Counted from the first letter of the stretch, positions 1 through 8,700 are shown. The stretch is DNA of 13,082 nucleotides from an uncultured Burkholderiales bacterium (GCA_903898725.1 CAIUGQ010000023.1:1-13082), one strand, 5' to 3'. Numbers and translations are program-made. Notes: generated by a model from the letters alone, not told the origin.

Positions 1-277
1 CGGCGTCGCGCTCGCCGCGCTGATCCCGGATTCGCCGCGGATCGCGTTCATCGGCGTGCTGGCGATCATGGCCCTGATCGGTCCGTTGCTCGCCGCGCGG
101 GCGGCGCTCGGCGCCGCGCTCGCCGCGGGCGTGGTGGCCATCGTCGGACGCGGCTGGCCGTGGCGGATGGGCATGTTCGCCGCGATCGCGGCCGGCATCG
201 TGGCGGCAGTGCTGCTGTCGCGGCGTGCGGCCCCGGCCCCTGCCTCGGCCCCTGCATCCGGGCAGACCCAGCGATGA
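1..277 (+). CDS. azlC: AzlC family amino-acid exporter, large subunit (3' end only)
   Basis: This is the C-terminal part of a membrane protein whose start lies before the window; the open frame runs in from base 2 (Gly-Val-Ala-Leu) without a stop. The visible 91 residues or so are almost entirely hydrophobic, with two or three membrane segments rich in Ala, Leu, Ile and Gly, and end in a short Ala-Pro tail. AzlC works with the small protein AzlD as an exporter of branched-chain or related amino acids in the inner membrane (family knowledge; the substrate here is unknown). The call rests mainly on the gene immediately downstream, which looks like AzlD and starts inside this stop codon (ATGA, 274-277), the usual azlCD arrangement. 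The fragment alone would only support 'membrane protein'. Confidence 0.7.
   Translation, partial: GVALAALIPDSPRIAFIGVLAIMALIGPLLAARAALGAALAAGVVAIVGRGWPWRMGMFAAIAAGIVAAVLLSRRAAPAPASAPASGQTQR
234..257 (+). repeat. Two-copy 12-nt tandem repeat at the azlC 3' end
   Basis: The 10-mer CGGCCCCTGC occurs at 234-243 and again at 246-255, a period of 12 nt. It encodes the Ala-Pro-Ala-Ser-like tail of the AzlC protein. Because the unit is a multiple of three, copy-number change by slippage would lengthen or shorten the tail without a frameshift. Probably only low-complexity coding sequence. Confidence 0.5.
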
Positions 278-615
278 CGCTCGCCGACGGCTACGCCTGG
301 GCGGCGATCGGCGGGCTGGTGGTCGTGGTCTTCGTCACCCGCAACGTGTTCATGGCGCTGCCGCGACGCCTGCATCCGAGCGGCACGCTCGAGCGCGCGC
401 TGCGGGTCGCGCCGCTCGCCGCGCTGGTGGCGCTCACCGTGCCGGCCGCCGCCGAGGCGTGGCTGGCGCCGGGCGCGGGCTGGCTCGAGGTCTGGCAGGA
501 CGGGCGGCTGCCGGCAGCGGTCGTCACCCTCGCGGTCGCCCGCGCGGCCGGCACGCCGTTTCCGGGGCTGGCCGCCGGCGTCGCCGTCCTGCTGGCCATC
601 GGCGGACTCGGATGA
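274..615 (+). CDS. azlD: AzlD family amino-acid exporter, small subunit
   Basis: A 113-residue hydrophobic protein of the size and layout of AzlD. It has an N-terminal membrane segment (about residues 5-25), a short basic loop with Arg-Asn and Pro-Arg-Arg, a central segment following an Arg-Val-Ala-Pro-Leu-Ala-Ala-Leu-Val-Ala motif that resembles the conserved 'aL.yvP.AvlaAl' stretch of the family, and two more hydrophobic segments at the C-terminus. With AzlC it should form an inner-membrane amino-acid exporter; the substrate cannot be read from the sequence. I chose the ATG at 274 because it overlaps the azlC stop codon by four bases and begins directly at the conserved N-terminus; earlier in-frame starts would run back into azlC. 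There is no clear Shine-Dalgarno sequence, which fits translational coupling to azlC. Its own stop overlaps the next gene in the same way. Confidence 0.8.
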   Translation: MTLADGYAWAAIGGLVVVVFVTRNVFMALPRRLHPSGTLERALRVAPLAALVALTVPAAAEAWLAPGAGWLEVWQDGRLPAAVVTLAVARAAGTPFPGLAAGVAVLLAIGGLG

Positions 616-1217
616 GCGACGCGCCGGACGCGCCGCAGCCCGCGGGGACCGGCGAGCGGCCGCGCCCGGCCTCGCTGACCGAACTGTTCCTCGTCTTCAG
701 CGCGCTCGCGCTGCGCGGCTTCGGCGGCGTGCTGCCCTGGGCGCAGCGCGTGCTGGTCGACGACCGCGGCTGGCTGACTCGCGAGGAGTTCGTCGAGATG
801 CTGGCGTTCGGCCAGCTGCTGCCGGGACCGAACGTGTGCAACGTCGCGCTGATGGTCGGCGACCGGTGGTTCGGCTGGCGGGGCGCGGTGGCCGCCCTGG
901 GCGGCATGCTCGCCGCACCCTGTGTCGTGGTGCTCGCGCTGGCCATGCTCTACGGACAGCTGGCCGACGATCCGGTCGCGCGACGTGCGCTGATCGGCAT
1001 GGGGGCGGTGGCCGGCGGCATGATCCTCGGCACCGCGCTCAGGCTGGCGTCGACCCAGCGCGGGCGCCGGCCGTGGCTCGTCGTGGGCGCACTCGCGTTC
1101 GTCGCCGTCGCGCTGCTGCGCCTGAAGCTCGCCTGGGTGGTGCTGGTGCTCGGGCCGCCCGCTGTCCTCGCCGCATGGTTCGCGAACCGGCGACGTGCCG
1201 ACGGAGGCGGACGGTGA
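612..1217 (+). CDS. chrA: ChrA-type chromate transporter, N-terminal half protein
   Basis: A 201-residue single-CHR-domain membrane protein. After a hydrophilic Pro-rich leader (residues 1-20) comes the family signature: Arg-Gly-Phe-Gly-Gly-Val-Leu, then Arg-Gly-Trp-Leu-Thr with an acidic Glu-Glu-Phe, then Gly-Gln-Leu-Leu-Pro-Gly-Pro-Asn, followed by several membrane helices ending in a basic tail. Classical ChrA is a bidomain protein of about 400 residues that exports chromate. Short-chain versions are encoded as two adjacent half genes that probably act as a heterodimer, and this gene plus the next (201 + 177 residues) fits that arrangement. The start at 612 overlaps the azlD stop by four bases, so the four genes look translationally coupled. 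Chromate as substrate is a family assignment only; many CHR proteins are untested. Confidence 0.85.
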   Translation: MSDAPDAPQPAGTGERPRPASLTELFLVFSALALRGFGGVLPWAQRVLVDDRGWLTREEFVEMLAFGQLLPGPNVCNVALMVGDRWFGWRGAVAALGGMLAAPCVVVLALAMLYGQLADDPVARRALIGMGAVAGGMILGTALRLASTQRGRRPWLVVGALAFVAVALLRLKLAWVVLVLGPPAVLAAWFANRRRADGGGR

Positions 1218-1747
1218 GCGGCACGGACCTCCTCGATCTGTTCACGCACTTCGCGTCGCTGTCGCTGCTGGCGATCGGCGGCGCGCTCGCCGTCTCGCCC
1301 GAGATGAACCGCTACCTCGTCGACGAGCGCGGCTGGCTGACGACCTCGCAGTTCAACGACTCGATCGCCATCGCGCAGGCCGCGCCGGGGCCCAACATCC
1401 TGTTCGTCACGCTGATCGGCTGGCAGCTCGGCGGCGTCGCCGGGGCGCTCGCCACCACCGTCGGCCAGCTGCTGCCCTCCAGCCTCGTGACCCTCGCGTG
1501 CTGGCGCTGGAAGAACGCCCGCGAGGACGCGCCGCTGGTGGCCGCGATCCGGCTCGGCCTGTCGCCGCTCGCGATCGGCCTGACGGCTTCAGCGGGCTGG
1601 GTGATCGCCTCCGGTGCCAACGGCACCGACCCCGCGCTCTGGGAGATGACCGCGATCGCCGCGCTCGTGGTCTGGCGGACCCGGCTCAACCTGCTGTGGC
1701 TGGTCGGTGCAGGCGCGCTCCTCGGGGCGCTGGGCGTCGTCGGCTGA
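1214..1747 (+). CDS. chrA: ChrA-type chromate transporter, C-terminal half protein
   Basis: A 177-residue second CHR-domain protein, partner of the preceding gene. It carries the matching family landmarks: Ile-Gly-Gly-Ala-Leu near residue 20, Asp-Glu-Arg-Gly-Trp-Leu-Thr, then Ala-Gln-Ala-Ala-Pro-Gly-Pro-Asn, then Gly-Gln-Leu-Leu-Pro-Ser-Ser, with several hydrophobic membrane segments. Start choice: a GTG at 1214 overlaps the previous stop (GTGA) and has a GGAGG ribosome-binding site at 1203-1207 with six bases between, so it can be both coupled and independently initiated. In two-gene CHR systems the halves are thought to insert in opposite membrane orientations (family knowledge). It is the last gene of this operon; an 88-bp spacer separates it from argC. 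Confidence 0.85.
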   Translation: MSGTDLLDLFTHFASLSLLAIGGALAVSPEMNRYLVDERGWLTTSQFNDSIAIAQAAPGPNILFVTLIGWQLGGVAGALATTVGQLLPSSLVTLACWRWKNAREDAPLVAAIRLGLSPLAIGLTASAGWVIASGANGTDPALWEMTAIAALVVWRTRLNLLWLVGAGALLGALGVVG

Positions 1748-1835
1748 GGGGCGCCGGCCGGCCCGCCGACACCGTCGGGTCATGTGGTGATGGCATGATG
1801 CTGTCCTCCGCCCCCCTCACTCCTCGGAGCGCTCC
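1748..1835 (+). promoter_or_regulatory. chrA-argC spacer with small hairpins and a weak promoter candidate
   Basis: This 88-bp gap contains a 10-bp palindrome GCCGGCCGGC at 1753-1762 and a 5-bp stem CCGAC/GTCGG (1766-1770 with 1774-1778, loop ACC), neither followed by a T-run. A CATGAT at 1794-1799 could serve as a -10 box for argC, but I find no matching -35. The only firm element is GGAG at 1826-1829, six bases before the argC ATG. Terminator and promoter roles are guesses. Confidence 0.2.
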
Positions 1836-2789
1836 ATGAACACCGTCTTCGTCGACGGCCAGGAAGGCACCACCGGCCTGCAGATCCGTGAACGGCTCGC
1901 CTCGCACGGCGGCGTGCGCGTGCTCGAGATCGAGCCGGATCGCCGCAAGGACGCGGCCCGGCGTGCCGAACTGATCAACGATGCCGACGTGGTGTTCCTG
2001 TGCCTGCCCGACGTGGCGGCCCGCGAAGCGGTCGCGCTCATCGAGCCGTCCAACACCCGCACCCGCGTGATCGACGCGAGCACCGCGCACCGCGTCGCCG
2101 AGGGCTGGACCTTCGGCCTGCCGGAGCTCAGCCCCGCGCAGCGCGCCGCGATCCGCGACTCGCGCCGCGTGGCCAACCCCGGCTGCCATGCCGCCGGCTT
2201 CATCCTGGCGCTCGCGCCGCTGGTCGCCACCGGCGTCGTGCCGCGCGACTACCCCGTCGCCTGCCATTCGCTGACCGGGTACTCGGGCGGCGGCAAGTCG
2301 ATGATCGCCGAGTACGAGGGCGCCCGCGAGTCGCGCAGCCTCGATGCCGCGCGGATGTACGGCCTCGGCCTCGTGCACAAGCACCTGCCCGAGATGCGCG
2401 CCTACACCGGCCTCGCGCACGCACCCGTGTTCGTGCCGATCGTCGACAACTTCTACAAGGGCATGGCGGTCGCGGTGCCGCTGCACCTTCGCCTGCTCGC
2501 ACCCGGCACCAATCGCGCGCGCATCCACGACGTCCTGTCCGCGCACTACGCGGGCGAGCGCTTCGTGCGTGTGCTGCCGCTCGACGACGAGACCGCCACC
2601 GACCGCGGCTTCTTCGACGCGCTCGCCGCGAACGACACCAACCGCAACGACGTGGTGGTGTTCGGCAACGACGAGCGCGTGGTGGTCGTCTCACGGCTCG
2701 ACAACCTCGGCAAGGGCGCCTCGGGGTCGGCGGTGCAGTGCATGAACCTGATGCTGGGGTTCGACGAGGGGACGGCGCTGGTGGGGTGA
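1836..2789 (+). CDS. argC: N-acetyl-gamma-glutamyl-phosphate reductase, type 2
   Basis: This enzyme reduces N-acetylglutamyl-5-phosphate to the semialdehyde with NADPH, the third step of arginine and ornithine synthesis in the cytoplasm. The 317-residue product starts with the nucleotide-binding stretch Asp-Gly-Gln-Glu-Gly-Thr-Thr-Gly (residues 7-14). The catalytic cysteine is Cys117 in Asn-Pro-Gly-Cys-His. A Ser-Leu-Thr-Gly-Tyr-Ser-Gly-Gly-Gly-Lys stretch spans residues 145-154, and the likely catalytic histidine is His183 in His-Leu-Pro-Glu-Met. The short length and the DGQEGTTG start are typical of the type-2 ArgC subfamily rather than the roughly 340-residue type 1. The ATG at 1836 has GGAG at 1826-1829 and begins right at the conserved beta strand. 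No other arg genes are nearby, so the gene stands alone here, convergent with glnE. No ARG box was recognised. Confidence 0.95.
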   Translation: MNTVFVDGQEGTTGLQIRERLASHGGVRVLEIEPDRRKDAARRAELINDADVVFLCLPDVAAREAVALIEPSNTRTRVIDASTAHRVAEGWTFGLPELSPAQRAAIRDSRRVANPGCHAAGFILALAPLVATGVVPRDYPVACHSLTGYSGGGKSMIAEYEGARESRSLDAARMYGLGLVHKHLPEMRAYTGLAHAPVFVPIVDNFYKGMAVAVPLHLRLLAPGTNRARIHDVLSAHYAGERFVRVLPLDDETATDRGFFDALAANDTNRNDVVVFGNDERVVVVSRLDNLGKGASGSAVQCMNLMLGFDEGTALVG

Positions 2790-2794
2790 GGGCG

Positions 2795-2831
2795 GCGGAG
2801 GGCGCGGCGGGCTGGAGTCAGGGCCCTCCGC
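2795..2831. terminator. Hairpin between convergent argC and glnE
   Basis: A perfect 9-bp inverted repeat, GCGGAGGGC at 2795-2803 and GCCCTCCGC at 2823-2831, has a 19-nt loop and begins six bases after the argC stop. It lies in the 72-bp gap between two convergent stop codons and could act on either strand. There is no T-run on either side, so it is at best an atypical terminator or an mRNA 3'-end stabiliser. Confidence 0.4.
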
Positions 2832-2861
2832 GTGCCTTGATCCGCTTGTATCCCCCGACCG

Positions 2862-5639
2862 CTACCCAACCGCCTCATCGGCCCCCAGCACGGCCGCCCA
2901 CAGCCCCCGCACCGCCTCGCGCTGCGCCGCGACCGAAGCCGGCTCGACCCGCGCATAGCGCGAGTCGTTCAGCCGCAGCACGTGCTGCAGCCTGCGGAAG
3001 TCGCGATAGGCCTGCGCGACGTCGGCCGCGGCCTGCGGGTCGAGCAGGCCCGCGCGCGCAGCGCGCTCGAGCAGCGCGATGTTGCCGGCGTCGTCGATCA
3101 GCTGGGGATGGACGTGGGCATGGGCGAGCACCAGGTACTGGACGAGGAACTCGATGTCGACCATGCCGCCCGGGTCGTGCTTGACGTCGAAGAGCTCGCT
3201 GCGGTTCGGATGGCCGTCGAGCATCTTGCGCCGCATGGTGCGCACCTCGGCGGCGAGGGCGGCGGCATCCCGCGGCTGGGACAGGATGTCGCGCCGCAGG
3301 GACTCGAAGCGGGCGCCGAGTGCGGCATCGCCGGCGGCGAAGCGGGCGCGGGTGAGCGCCTGGTGCTCCCACACCCACGCGGACTCGCGCTGGTAGGTCT
3401 CGAACGCCCGCAGGCTCGACACCATCAGGCCGGCATTGCCGTTCGGACGCAGGCGCAGGTCGATCTCGAACAGCATGCCGGCGGCGGTGCGGGTCGACAG
3501 CCACACCGACAGTCGCTGCGCGAGCTGGGCATAGGCGGGCTGGGCGCGCTCGTCGTCGTCCTCGAAGAGGAACACCAGGTCGAGGTCGGAGGCGTAGCCG
3601 AGCTCCTTGCCGCCGAGCTTGCCGTAGGCGACGACCGCGAAGGCCGGCGTGTCGCGGTGCCGGCCGCGGACCTGGGCCCAGCCGAGGTCGAGCGCGATCG
3701 CCAGCACGCGGTCGGCCAGCTCGGAGAGGTGGTCGGACAGGCGCTCGACGGTCAGGCGGCCGGCGAGGTCCTGCGCGAGCAGGCGGAAGACCTGCGCATG
3801 GTGGCCCTCGCGCAGGACGTCCATCTGGCGCTCGAAGTCGGGCTCGCCGCCGCGGGTCGTGGCGGCGAGGCTGCGCCGCAGCTCGTGTTCCCAGGCGCCG
3901 AGGTCCGCGGGCTCGAGGATCTGGCCGTCGAGCAGTTCGTCGAGCACGACGGGGTGGCGCATCAGGTAGTCGGCGGCCCACTTGGCCTGGCCGATCATCT
4001 CGAGCAGGCGGCGGAACGCGGCGGGGTACTGGACCAGCAGCGCCAGATAGGCGGGGCGACCGGCAACGGTCTCGATCAGGTCGATCAGCCGCCCGAGCCA
4101 GGTGCTGTCGGCGACCCGCAGCCCGCCCGGCGTCCCGGGCGCGGGTGCGCCGTCGCGCAGCGCCTGCTCGAGCAGCTGGTCGATGCGCTGCTGTGTGTCG
4201 GGACGCGCGAGGCGGTAGCGCCGGCCCTCGCGCAGCGCGGCCACGCGGGCCTGTCCTGCTTCGTCGAGCTCGAGCAGCGGCACCGGCTCGTCTTCGGGGG
4301 CGGGGGCGGCGCGCACCGGCTCGGCGAGCAGCGCGTCGAACACGCCCTCGACATCGTCGCGGGCCTGGCGCAGCGCGGCCGCGAAGCGATCGGGCGTCAT
4401 TGCCAGCATCGAGGCGATGCGGGCCTGCACGCGGGCATCGTCGGGCAGCCGGTGGGTCTGCGCGTCCTCCTGGTACTGCACGGCGTGCTCGACCCGGCGC
4501 AGCAGCATGTACGCATTGGCGAGCCGGTCCGCGGCCGCGGGCTCGAGCAGGCGTCGCTGCGCGAGGGACTCGAGCGTGATCAGCGTGCGGCGGTCCCGAA
4601 GCTGCGGGTCGCGTCCGCCACGCACGATCTGGAAGAGCTGCGCGCAGAACTCGACCTCGCGGATGCCGCCGCGCCCGAGCTTGACGTCGATGCCGCCGCC
4701 GTCGCTGCTGTCGCGGCGGGCGCTGCGGCGCGTCGCCTCGGTGCGGATCAGCGCATGCAGCTCGCGCATCGCGCCGAAGGCCGCGAAGTCGAGGTAGCGG
4801 CGGAACACGAAGGGCTCGACGATCCCCGTCAGGTGGGCCTCGTCGCGCTGACGCGCCTCGGTGCCGGCCAGCCCGGAGTCGGCGATCACGGTCGACTTCA
4901 GCCAGGCGAAGCGCTCCCACTCGCGACCCTGGTCGTAGAAGTACTGCTCGAGCATCGGCAGCGCGACCACCAGCGGACCGGAGTCGCCGTTCGGACGCAG
5001 GCGGGTGTCGACGCGAAAGACGAAGCCGTCCTCGGTGACATCCGATAGCAGCCCGCAGGCGCGGCGCGCCAGCCGGTGGAAGAACTCGCCCGAGGACAGC
5101 GCCCGCCCGGTGCCGCCGGCCGTCTCGCCGGCGTCGCGGTGCACGAACACCAGATCGATGTCCGAGGACACGTTGAGCTCGTCGCCGCCGAGCTTGCCCA
5201 TGCCGACCACCAGCAGGTCCTGCGGCTCGCCGTCGACATCGACGGGCCGGCCGTGGACCTCGGCGAGCTCGGCGCCCGCGTGGCGCACCGCGACGCCGGT
5301 GGCGATCCGGGCCCATGCGCTGATCGCGCCGCACACCTCGGCCAGCGGCGCGAGCTGGCGCACGTCGCGCTCGATGATCGCGAGCACGATCAGCTGCCGC
5401 GCCCGGCGCAGGGCGGGGCCGGGGTCGGCCGCCCGGCCCGAGCCAGGGGCCGGCGAGCCTTCGGGCGTCGACAGCGCGACGACGCGGTCCCAGCATCCGG
5501 CGATCGCCTGCGGATCGAGCGGTCGGGCCACCAGGCCGGGCAGCAGCGCGGCGATCGCGGGCTGGCGCCGTGACAGCGCATCGAGGGTCCGGTCGAACCA
5601 GGCGGAACTGGCCCGTGCCGCGTAACCGTTAGCCACCAT
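2862..5639 (-). CDS. glnE: Bifunctional glutamine synthetase adenylyltransferase/deadenylase
   Basis: GlnE attaches AMP to, and removes it from, glutamine synthetase, switching ammonia assimilation in response to glutamine and PII protein. The 925-residue product (E. coli 946) has the expected duplicated nucleotidyltransferase architecture. The N-terminal deadenylylase site is Gly-Met-Gly-Lys-Leu-Gly-Gly (146-152) with metal ligands Asp160 and Asp162. The C-terminal adenylylase site is Tyr-Gly-Lys-Leu-Gly-Gly-Lys-Glu-Leu (672-680) with Asp685 and Asp687. Each is followed by a helical GlnD/UTase-like domain, for example Arg-Gly-Gly-Ile-Arg-Glu-Val-Glu-Phe after the first. Start: the frame stays open to 5780 with other ATGs at 5696 and 5780. 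I prefer 5639 because GGGGTGA lies eight bases upstream and the protein then starts Met-Val-Ala-Asn-Gly-Tyr-Ala, close to family N-termini. No uncoupled or missing active-site residues are evident. Confidence 0.95.
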   Translation of the reverse strand: MVANGYAARASSAWFDRTLDALSRRQPAIAALLPGLVARPLDPQAIAGCWDRVVALSTPEGSPAPGSGRAADPGPALRRARQLIVLAIIERDVRQLAPLAEVCGAISAWARIATGVAVRHAGAELAEVHGRPVDVDGEPQDLLVVGMGKLGGDELNVSSDIDLVFVHRDAGETAGGTGRALSSGEFFHRLARRACGLLSDVTEDGFVFRVDTRLRPNGDSGPLVVALPMLEQYFYDQGREWERFAWLKSTVIADSGLAGTEARQRDEAHLTGIVEPFVFRRYLDFAAFGAMRELHALIRTEATRRSARRDSSDGGGIDVKLGRGGIREVEFCAQLFQIVRGGRDPQLRDRRTLITLESLAQRRLLEPAAADRLANAYMLLRRVEHAVQYQEDAQTHRLPDDARVQARIASMLAMTPDRFAAALRQARDDVEGVFDALLAEPVRAAPAPEDEPVPLLELDEAGQARVAALREGRRYRLARPDTQQRIDQLLEQALRDGAPAPGTPGGLRVADSTWLGRLIDLIETVAGRPAYLALLVQYPAAFRRLLEMIGQAKWAADYLMRHPVVLDELLDGQILEPADLGAWEHELRRSLAATTRGGEPDFERQMDVLREGHHAQVFRLLAQDLAGRLTVERLSDHLSELADRVLAIALDLGWAQVRGRHRDTPAFAVVAYGKLGGKELGYASDLDLVFLFEDDDERAQPAYAQLAQRLSVWLSTRTAAGMLFEIDLRLRPNGNAGLMVSSLRAFETYQRESAWVWEHQALTRARFAAGDAALGARFESLRRDILSQPRDAAALAAEVRTMRRKMLDGHPNRSELFDVKHDPGGMVDIEFLVQYLVLAHAHVHPQLIDDAGNIALLERAARAGLLDPQAAADVAQAYRDFRRLQHVLRLNDSRYARVEPASVAAQREAVRGLWAAVLGADEAVG

Positions 5640-5778
5640 CGCGCCCGTCACCCCAGGTCCAGAACCACGCTGCAGGCCCGCCGAGGGACCGGTCATCGGT
5701 ATGCTACATTCCAAAGACCCTCGGACGACGGCTGGCCGCAGGGCCTCGCCCCCGGATGTCCCCTCCGGTCCCGGATCC
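5640..5778. promoter_or_regulatory. Divergent glnE / yhdP promoter region
   Basis: This 139-bp gap separates two divergently transcribed genes and must hold both promoters. On the plus strand, TGCTACATT at 5702-5710 reads as an extended -10 element (TGnTAnnnT) that would start yhdP mRNA near 5717 with a leader of about 60 nt. On the minus strand, TAGCAT (complement of 5701-5706) could be the -10 for glnE, so the two boxes would overlap. Neither has a good -35. This is also the most A/T-rich spot in the neighbourhood. I see no NtrC- or sigma54-type (GG-N10-GC) site that I would defend. Confidence 0.35.
5648..5654 (-). promoter_or_regulatory. Shine-Dalgarno sequence deciding the glnE start
   Basis: Read on the minus strand, GGGGTGA ends eight bases before the ATG at 5639-5637. 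The GGTGA part pairs with the 3' end of 16S rRNA. The alternative ATG at 5696 has no comparable element, so this site favours the 925-residue form. Confidence 0.55.
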
Positions 5779-8700
5779 ATGACCGTCCACCCGACGCCGC
5801 TCTCGTCCAGGCTGGCCGGTGTCCTGCTGGCCCTTCTCGGGCTCCTGCTGTGCGCCGTGCTCGGCGCCTACCTGACCCTCCGCCACGTGCTGTGGCCGCG
5901 GATCGACGACTGGCGCCCCGAACTCGTCGCCCAGATCGAACGCCAGCTCGGGCGGCCGGTCGCCATCGATGCGCTGCGCCCCTCCTGGGAAGGCCTGCAC
6001 CCGGCGCTGCAGCTCGACGGCCTGCGCATCGACGGCCCCGACGGCGAGTCGCGGCTGGCGGTCGCCTCGGCGTTCGCGCGCGTCTCGTGGCGCTCGTTGG
6101 CCCGGGGCCACCTGCGGTTCGCCACGCTGCGGCTGAGCGCGCCGCAGGTCGTCGTCGAACGGCTGGCCCCCGGCCGCTTCGCCATCGCCGGTTTCGCCCT
6201 CGCGCTCGACGGGCCGGCCGACGGCCAGGCGCTCGACTGGCTGCTCACGCAGGGCGAGGTCGACGTCGACGGCGCCGCGGTCACGTTCATCGACCGCAGC
6301 GGCGCGCTCGCGCCCCTGCGCGTCGACGGCGTGTCGCTGCTGCTGCGCGGCGCCGGGCGCCGGCATCAGGCGAACCTGAGCATCGCGCACGCCGGCGATG
6401 CCGCCGGTGCCCTGTCCGCGGTCGCCGAGGTCTATCGGCCGCCGTTCTCCAGGCCGTCGGCCTGGCGGACCTGGACCGGCGAGGCCCATGCGTCGGGGCA
6501 GGGCGTCGAGCTCGCGCGCATCGCCGAGCTGGCGGGTGCCTTCGGGGCGGCGCTGCCTGCGGCCGCGGCAAGCGCCGAGGGGCGGGTCGACGCGCTGGCC
6601 TGGCTGCGCTTCGCCCAGTCCAACGTGGTCGACGCGACGCTGAAGGCACGCGCCGAGCGGGCCGCGACCCAGCTCGAGGCGGGGCGGCTCGAGTTCGATG
6701 CGATCGGCGGGGAACTCCATGTCGAGCGCCAGCGCGACGGCGGCCACGTGCTGCGCGTCGCCCGCCTCTCGATCGCCGACGGGCAGGGCTTCTCGCTGGC
6801 GGCCGACGGCGACGCCGAGCTCGGGCTCGACCGCGAGCGCGTGCTGCGCAGCGCGTGGATCCGCCTGAAGGCCTTCGACGCCGCGAGCGCGCTGGGCGCG
6901 ATCCGCCGCCTGCCGCTGGCGGCCGAACTGCGCGAGCGCGTCGTGCGCGTCGGCGTCGCGGGCGAGGTGCGCGACCTGACGCTGCGCTGGACGCGGCCGG
7001 ATGCCCCGATGTTCGAGGTCCGGCCCGCCGACCGCAGCGACGACACGCAGCGTGCCCGCCCGGCAGCCCCGCGCTTCGAGCTCAGCGCCTCGTTCGAGCG
7101 CTTCGGTCTGCAGCTCGGCGAGACCGCGGACGGCCGCCGCCTCCCCGGCTTCGGCAACCTCTCCGGCACGCTGCGCGCGAGCGACCACGACGGCAGCCTC
7201 ACGCTCGCCGCGCGGCGCGCGACCCTCGGACTGCCGGGCCTCTTCGACGACCCCACCTTCCCCGTCGAGCGGCTCGATGCGGACGTCGAGTGGACCCGCG
7301 AGGCCGAGGCGTCCGGCTGGCGCGTGTCGGTGCCTCGGCTGACGCTGGTCACCGCCGATGCGCGCGGCACGGCCTCCGGCACCTGGCGCAGCGCGCCGGA
7401 GGGGCCGGGCGTCGTCGACGCCACCGCGCGGGTCGAGCGTCTCGAGGCTCGGCAGGTGGCCCGCTACCTGCCGTCGCGGATGGCGCCGCAGGCCCGCGAG
7501 TGGGTCCAGCGCGCGCTGATCGGCGGTGTCGCCGAGGACCTGCGGGTCGAGCTGCGCGGCGACCTGCGCCAGTTCCCCTTCCACGAGCCCGCCGACGGCA
7601 TGTTCCGCGTGAAGACGGCGCTGCGCGACGTCGTCCTCGCCTATGCGCCGCAGTGGCCGCACATCGAGCAGATCCGCGGCGAGGCCGTGATCGACGGCAC
7701 CGGCCTGTCGGTGCTCGCGCCGTCCGCCGTCACCGAGGGCGTGCGGCTCGCCGACATGCAGGCGCGGCTGGCCGACTGGCGCGAGCCGGTGGTCGCCCTC
7801 GACGGCCGGGCCGTGGGCGCCGCCCAGGACATGCTGCGCTTCGTGAACGCTAGTCCGCTGGCCGCGAACGTCTCGACCTTCACGCGCGACCTGCGGATCG
7901 GCGGCGATGCGCGGCTCGCGCTCCGGCTCGCGCTGCCCCTGCGCGAGCTCGCCGCCACGAAGACCGCGGTATCGGTCGATCTGCCCGGCAACGACGTCGC
8001 CCTCGACAGCACGCTGCCGCCCTTCGGTGGCGTCACCGGCCGGCTGGAGTTCACCGAGCGCGGGCTGACGCTGCCGGAGCTGCGCGGCACGCTGCTCGGC
8101 GGCCCCATCCGCGTCGAGGGCCGACCGGCCGGAGAGGGGCGGATGCGCATCGAGGCCACCGGCTCGGTCGATGCGGCGGGCCTGCGCCAGATCGTCGACA
8201 ACGCGCTGACGCGTCGGCTGGAGGGCCGCACGGACTATCGCGCGAGCGTCGACGTCGATCGGCGCGCCTCGACGCTGCGCATCGAGTCCGACCTCGTCGG
8301 CCTGGCGAGCGCGCTGCCCGCGCCCTTCGACAAGCGGGCGGCCGATGCCTGGCCGCTGCGCGTGGTCTCGCGCCCGCTCGCACCGGCCGATCCGGCGGCG
8401 CGGCCGCCGGGCGACCGGCTCGATGTGCGGGTTCGCGACGACATCGCGTTCTCGTTCGAGCGCGAGCGGGATCCGGCGACCGAACGGCTCCTCGTGCGCC
8501 GCGCCGGATTCGCCGTCGGCGGCGAGCCGATGCTGCGCGACGGCAGCCTGTCGGTGCTGCTGCAGACCCGGGCGCTGGACGTCGACGCCTGGCGCGCGGT
8601 GATCGGCGACGGTGAGCTCGAGCGCCTGGAGCGCCAGGCGAAGGTCGGCGGCGTGGCCGGCATGTCGCTCGTGCCCGATCTGGTGTCGGTGGTCGCCGAC

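Noticed and set aside
612..1747. A frameshift splitting one bidomain chrA gene
   Set aside because: The two frames overlap cleanly with GTGA, the second has its own GGAGG site, and both halves start with their own complete CHR signature. This is the known two-gene short-chain form, not a broken gene.
2982..5048. A 688-codon open frame on the plus strand opposite glnE
   Set aside because: Low-complexity Gly/Ala/Val/Glu/Arg translation with no recognisable domain, while the opposite strand encodes both complete GlnE active sites. It is a composition artefact.
5701..5778. yhdP starting at the ATG at 5701
   Set aside because: It would place 26 polar residues before the membrane anchor and use a start codon inside the likely -10 region; 5779 gives the normal anchor-first layout.
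5640..5780. glnE starting at the ATG at 5780 or 5696
   Set aside because: Either would add hydrophilic residues unlike family N-termini. The 5780 form would also share the CATG at 5778-5781 with the yhdP start. The ATG at 5639 has a Shine-Dalgarno sequence, so the extensions are probably upstream readthrough of an open frame.
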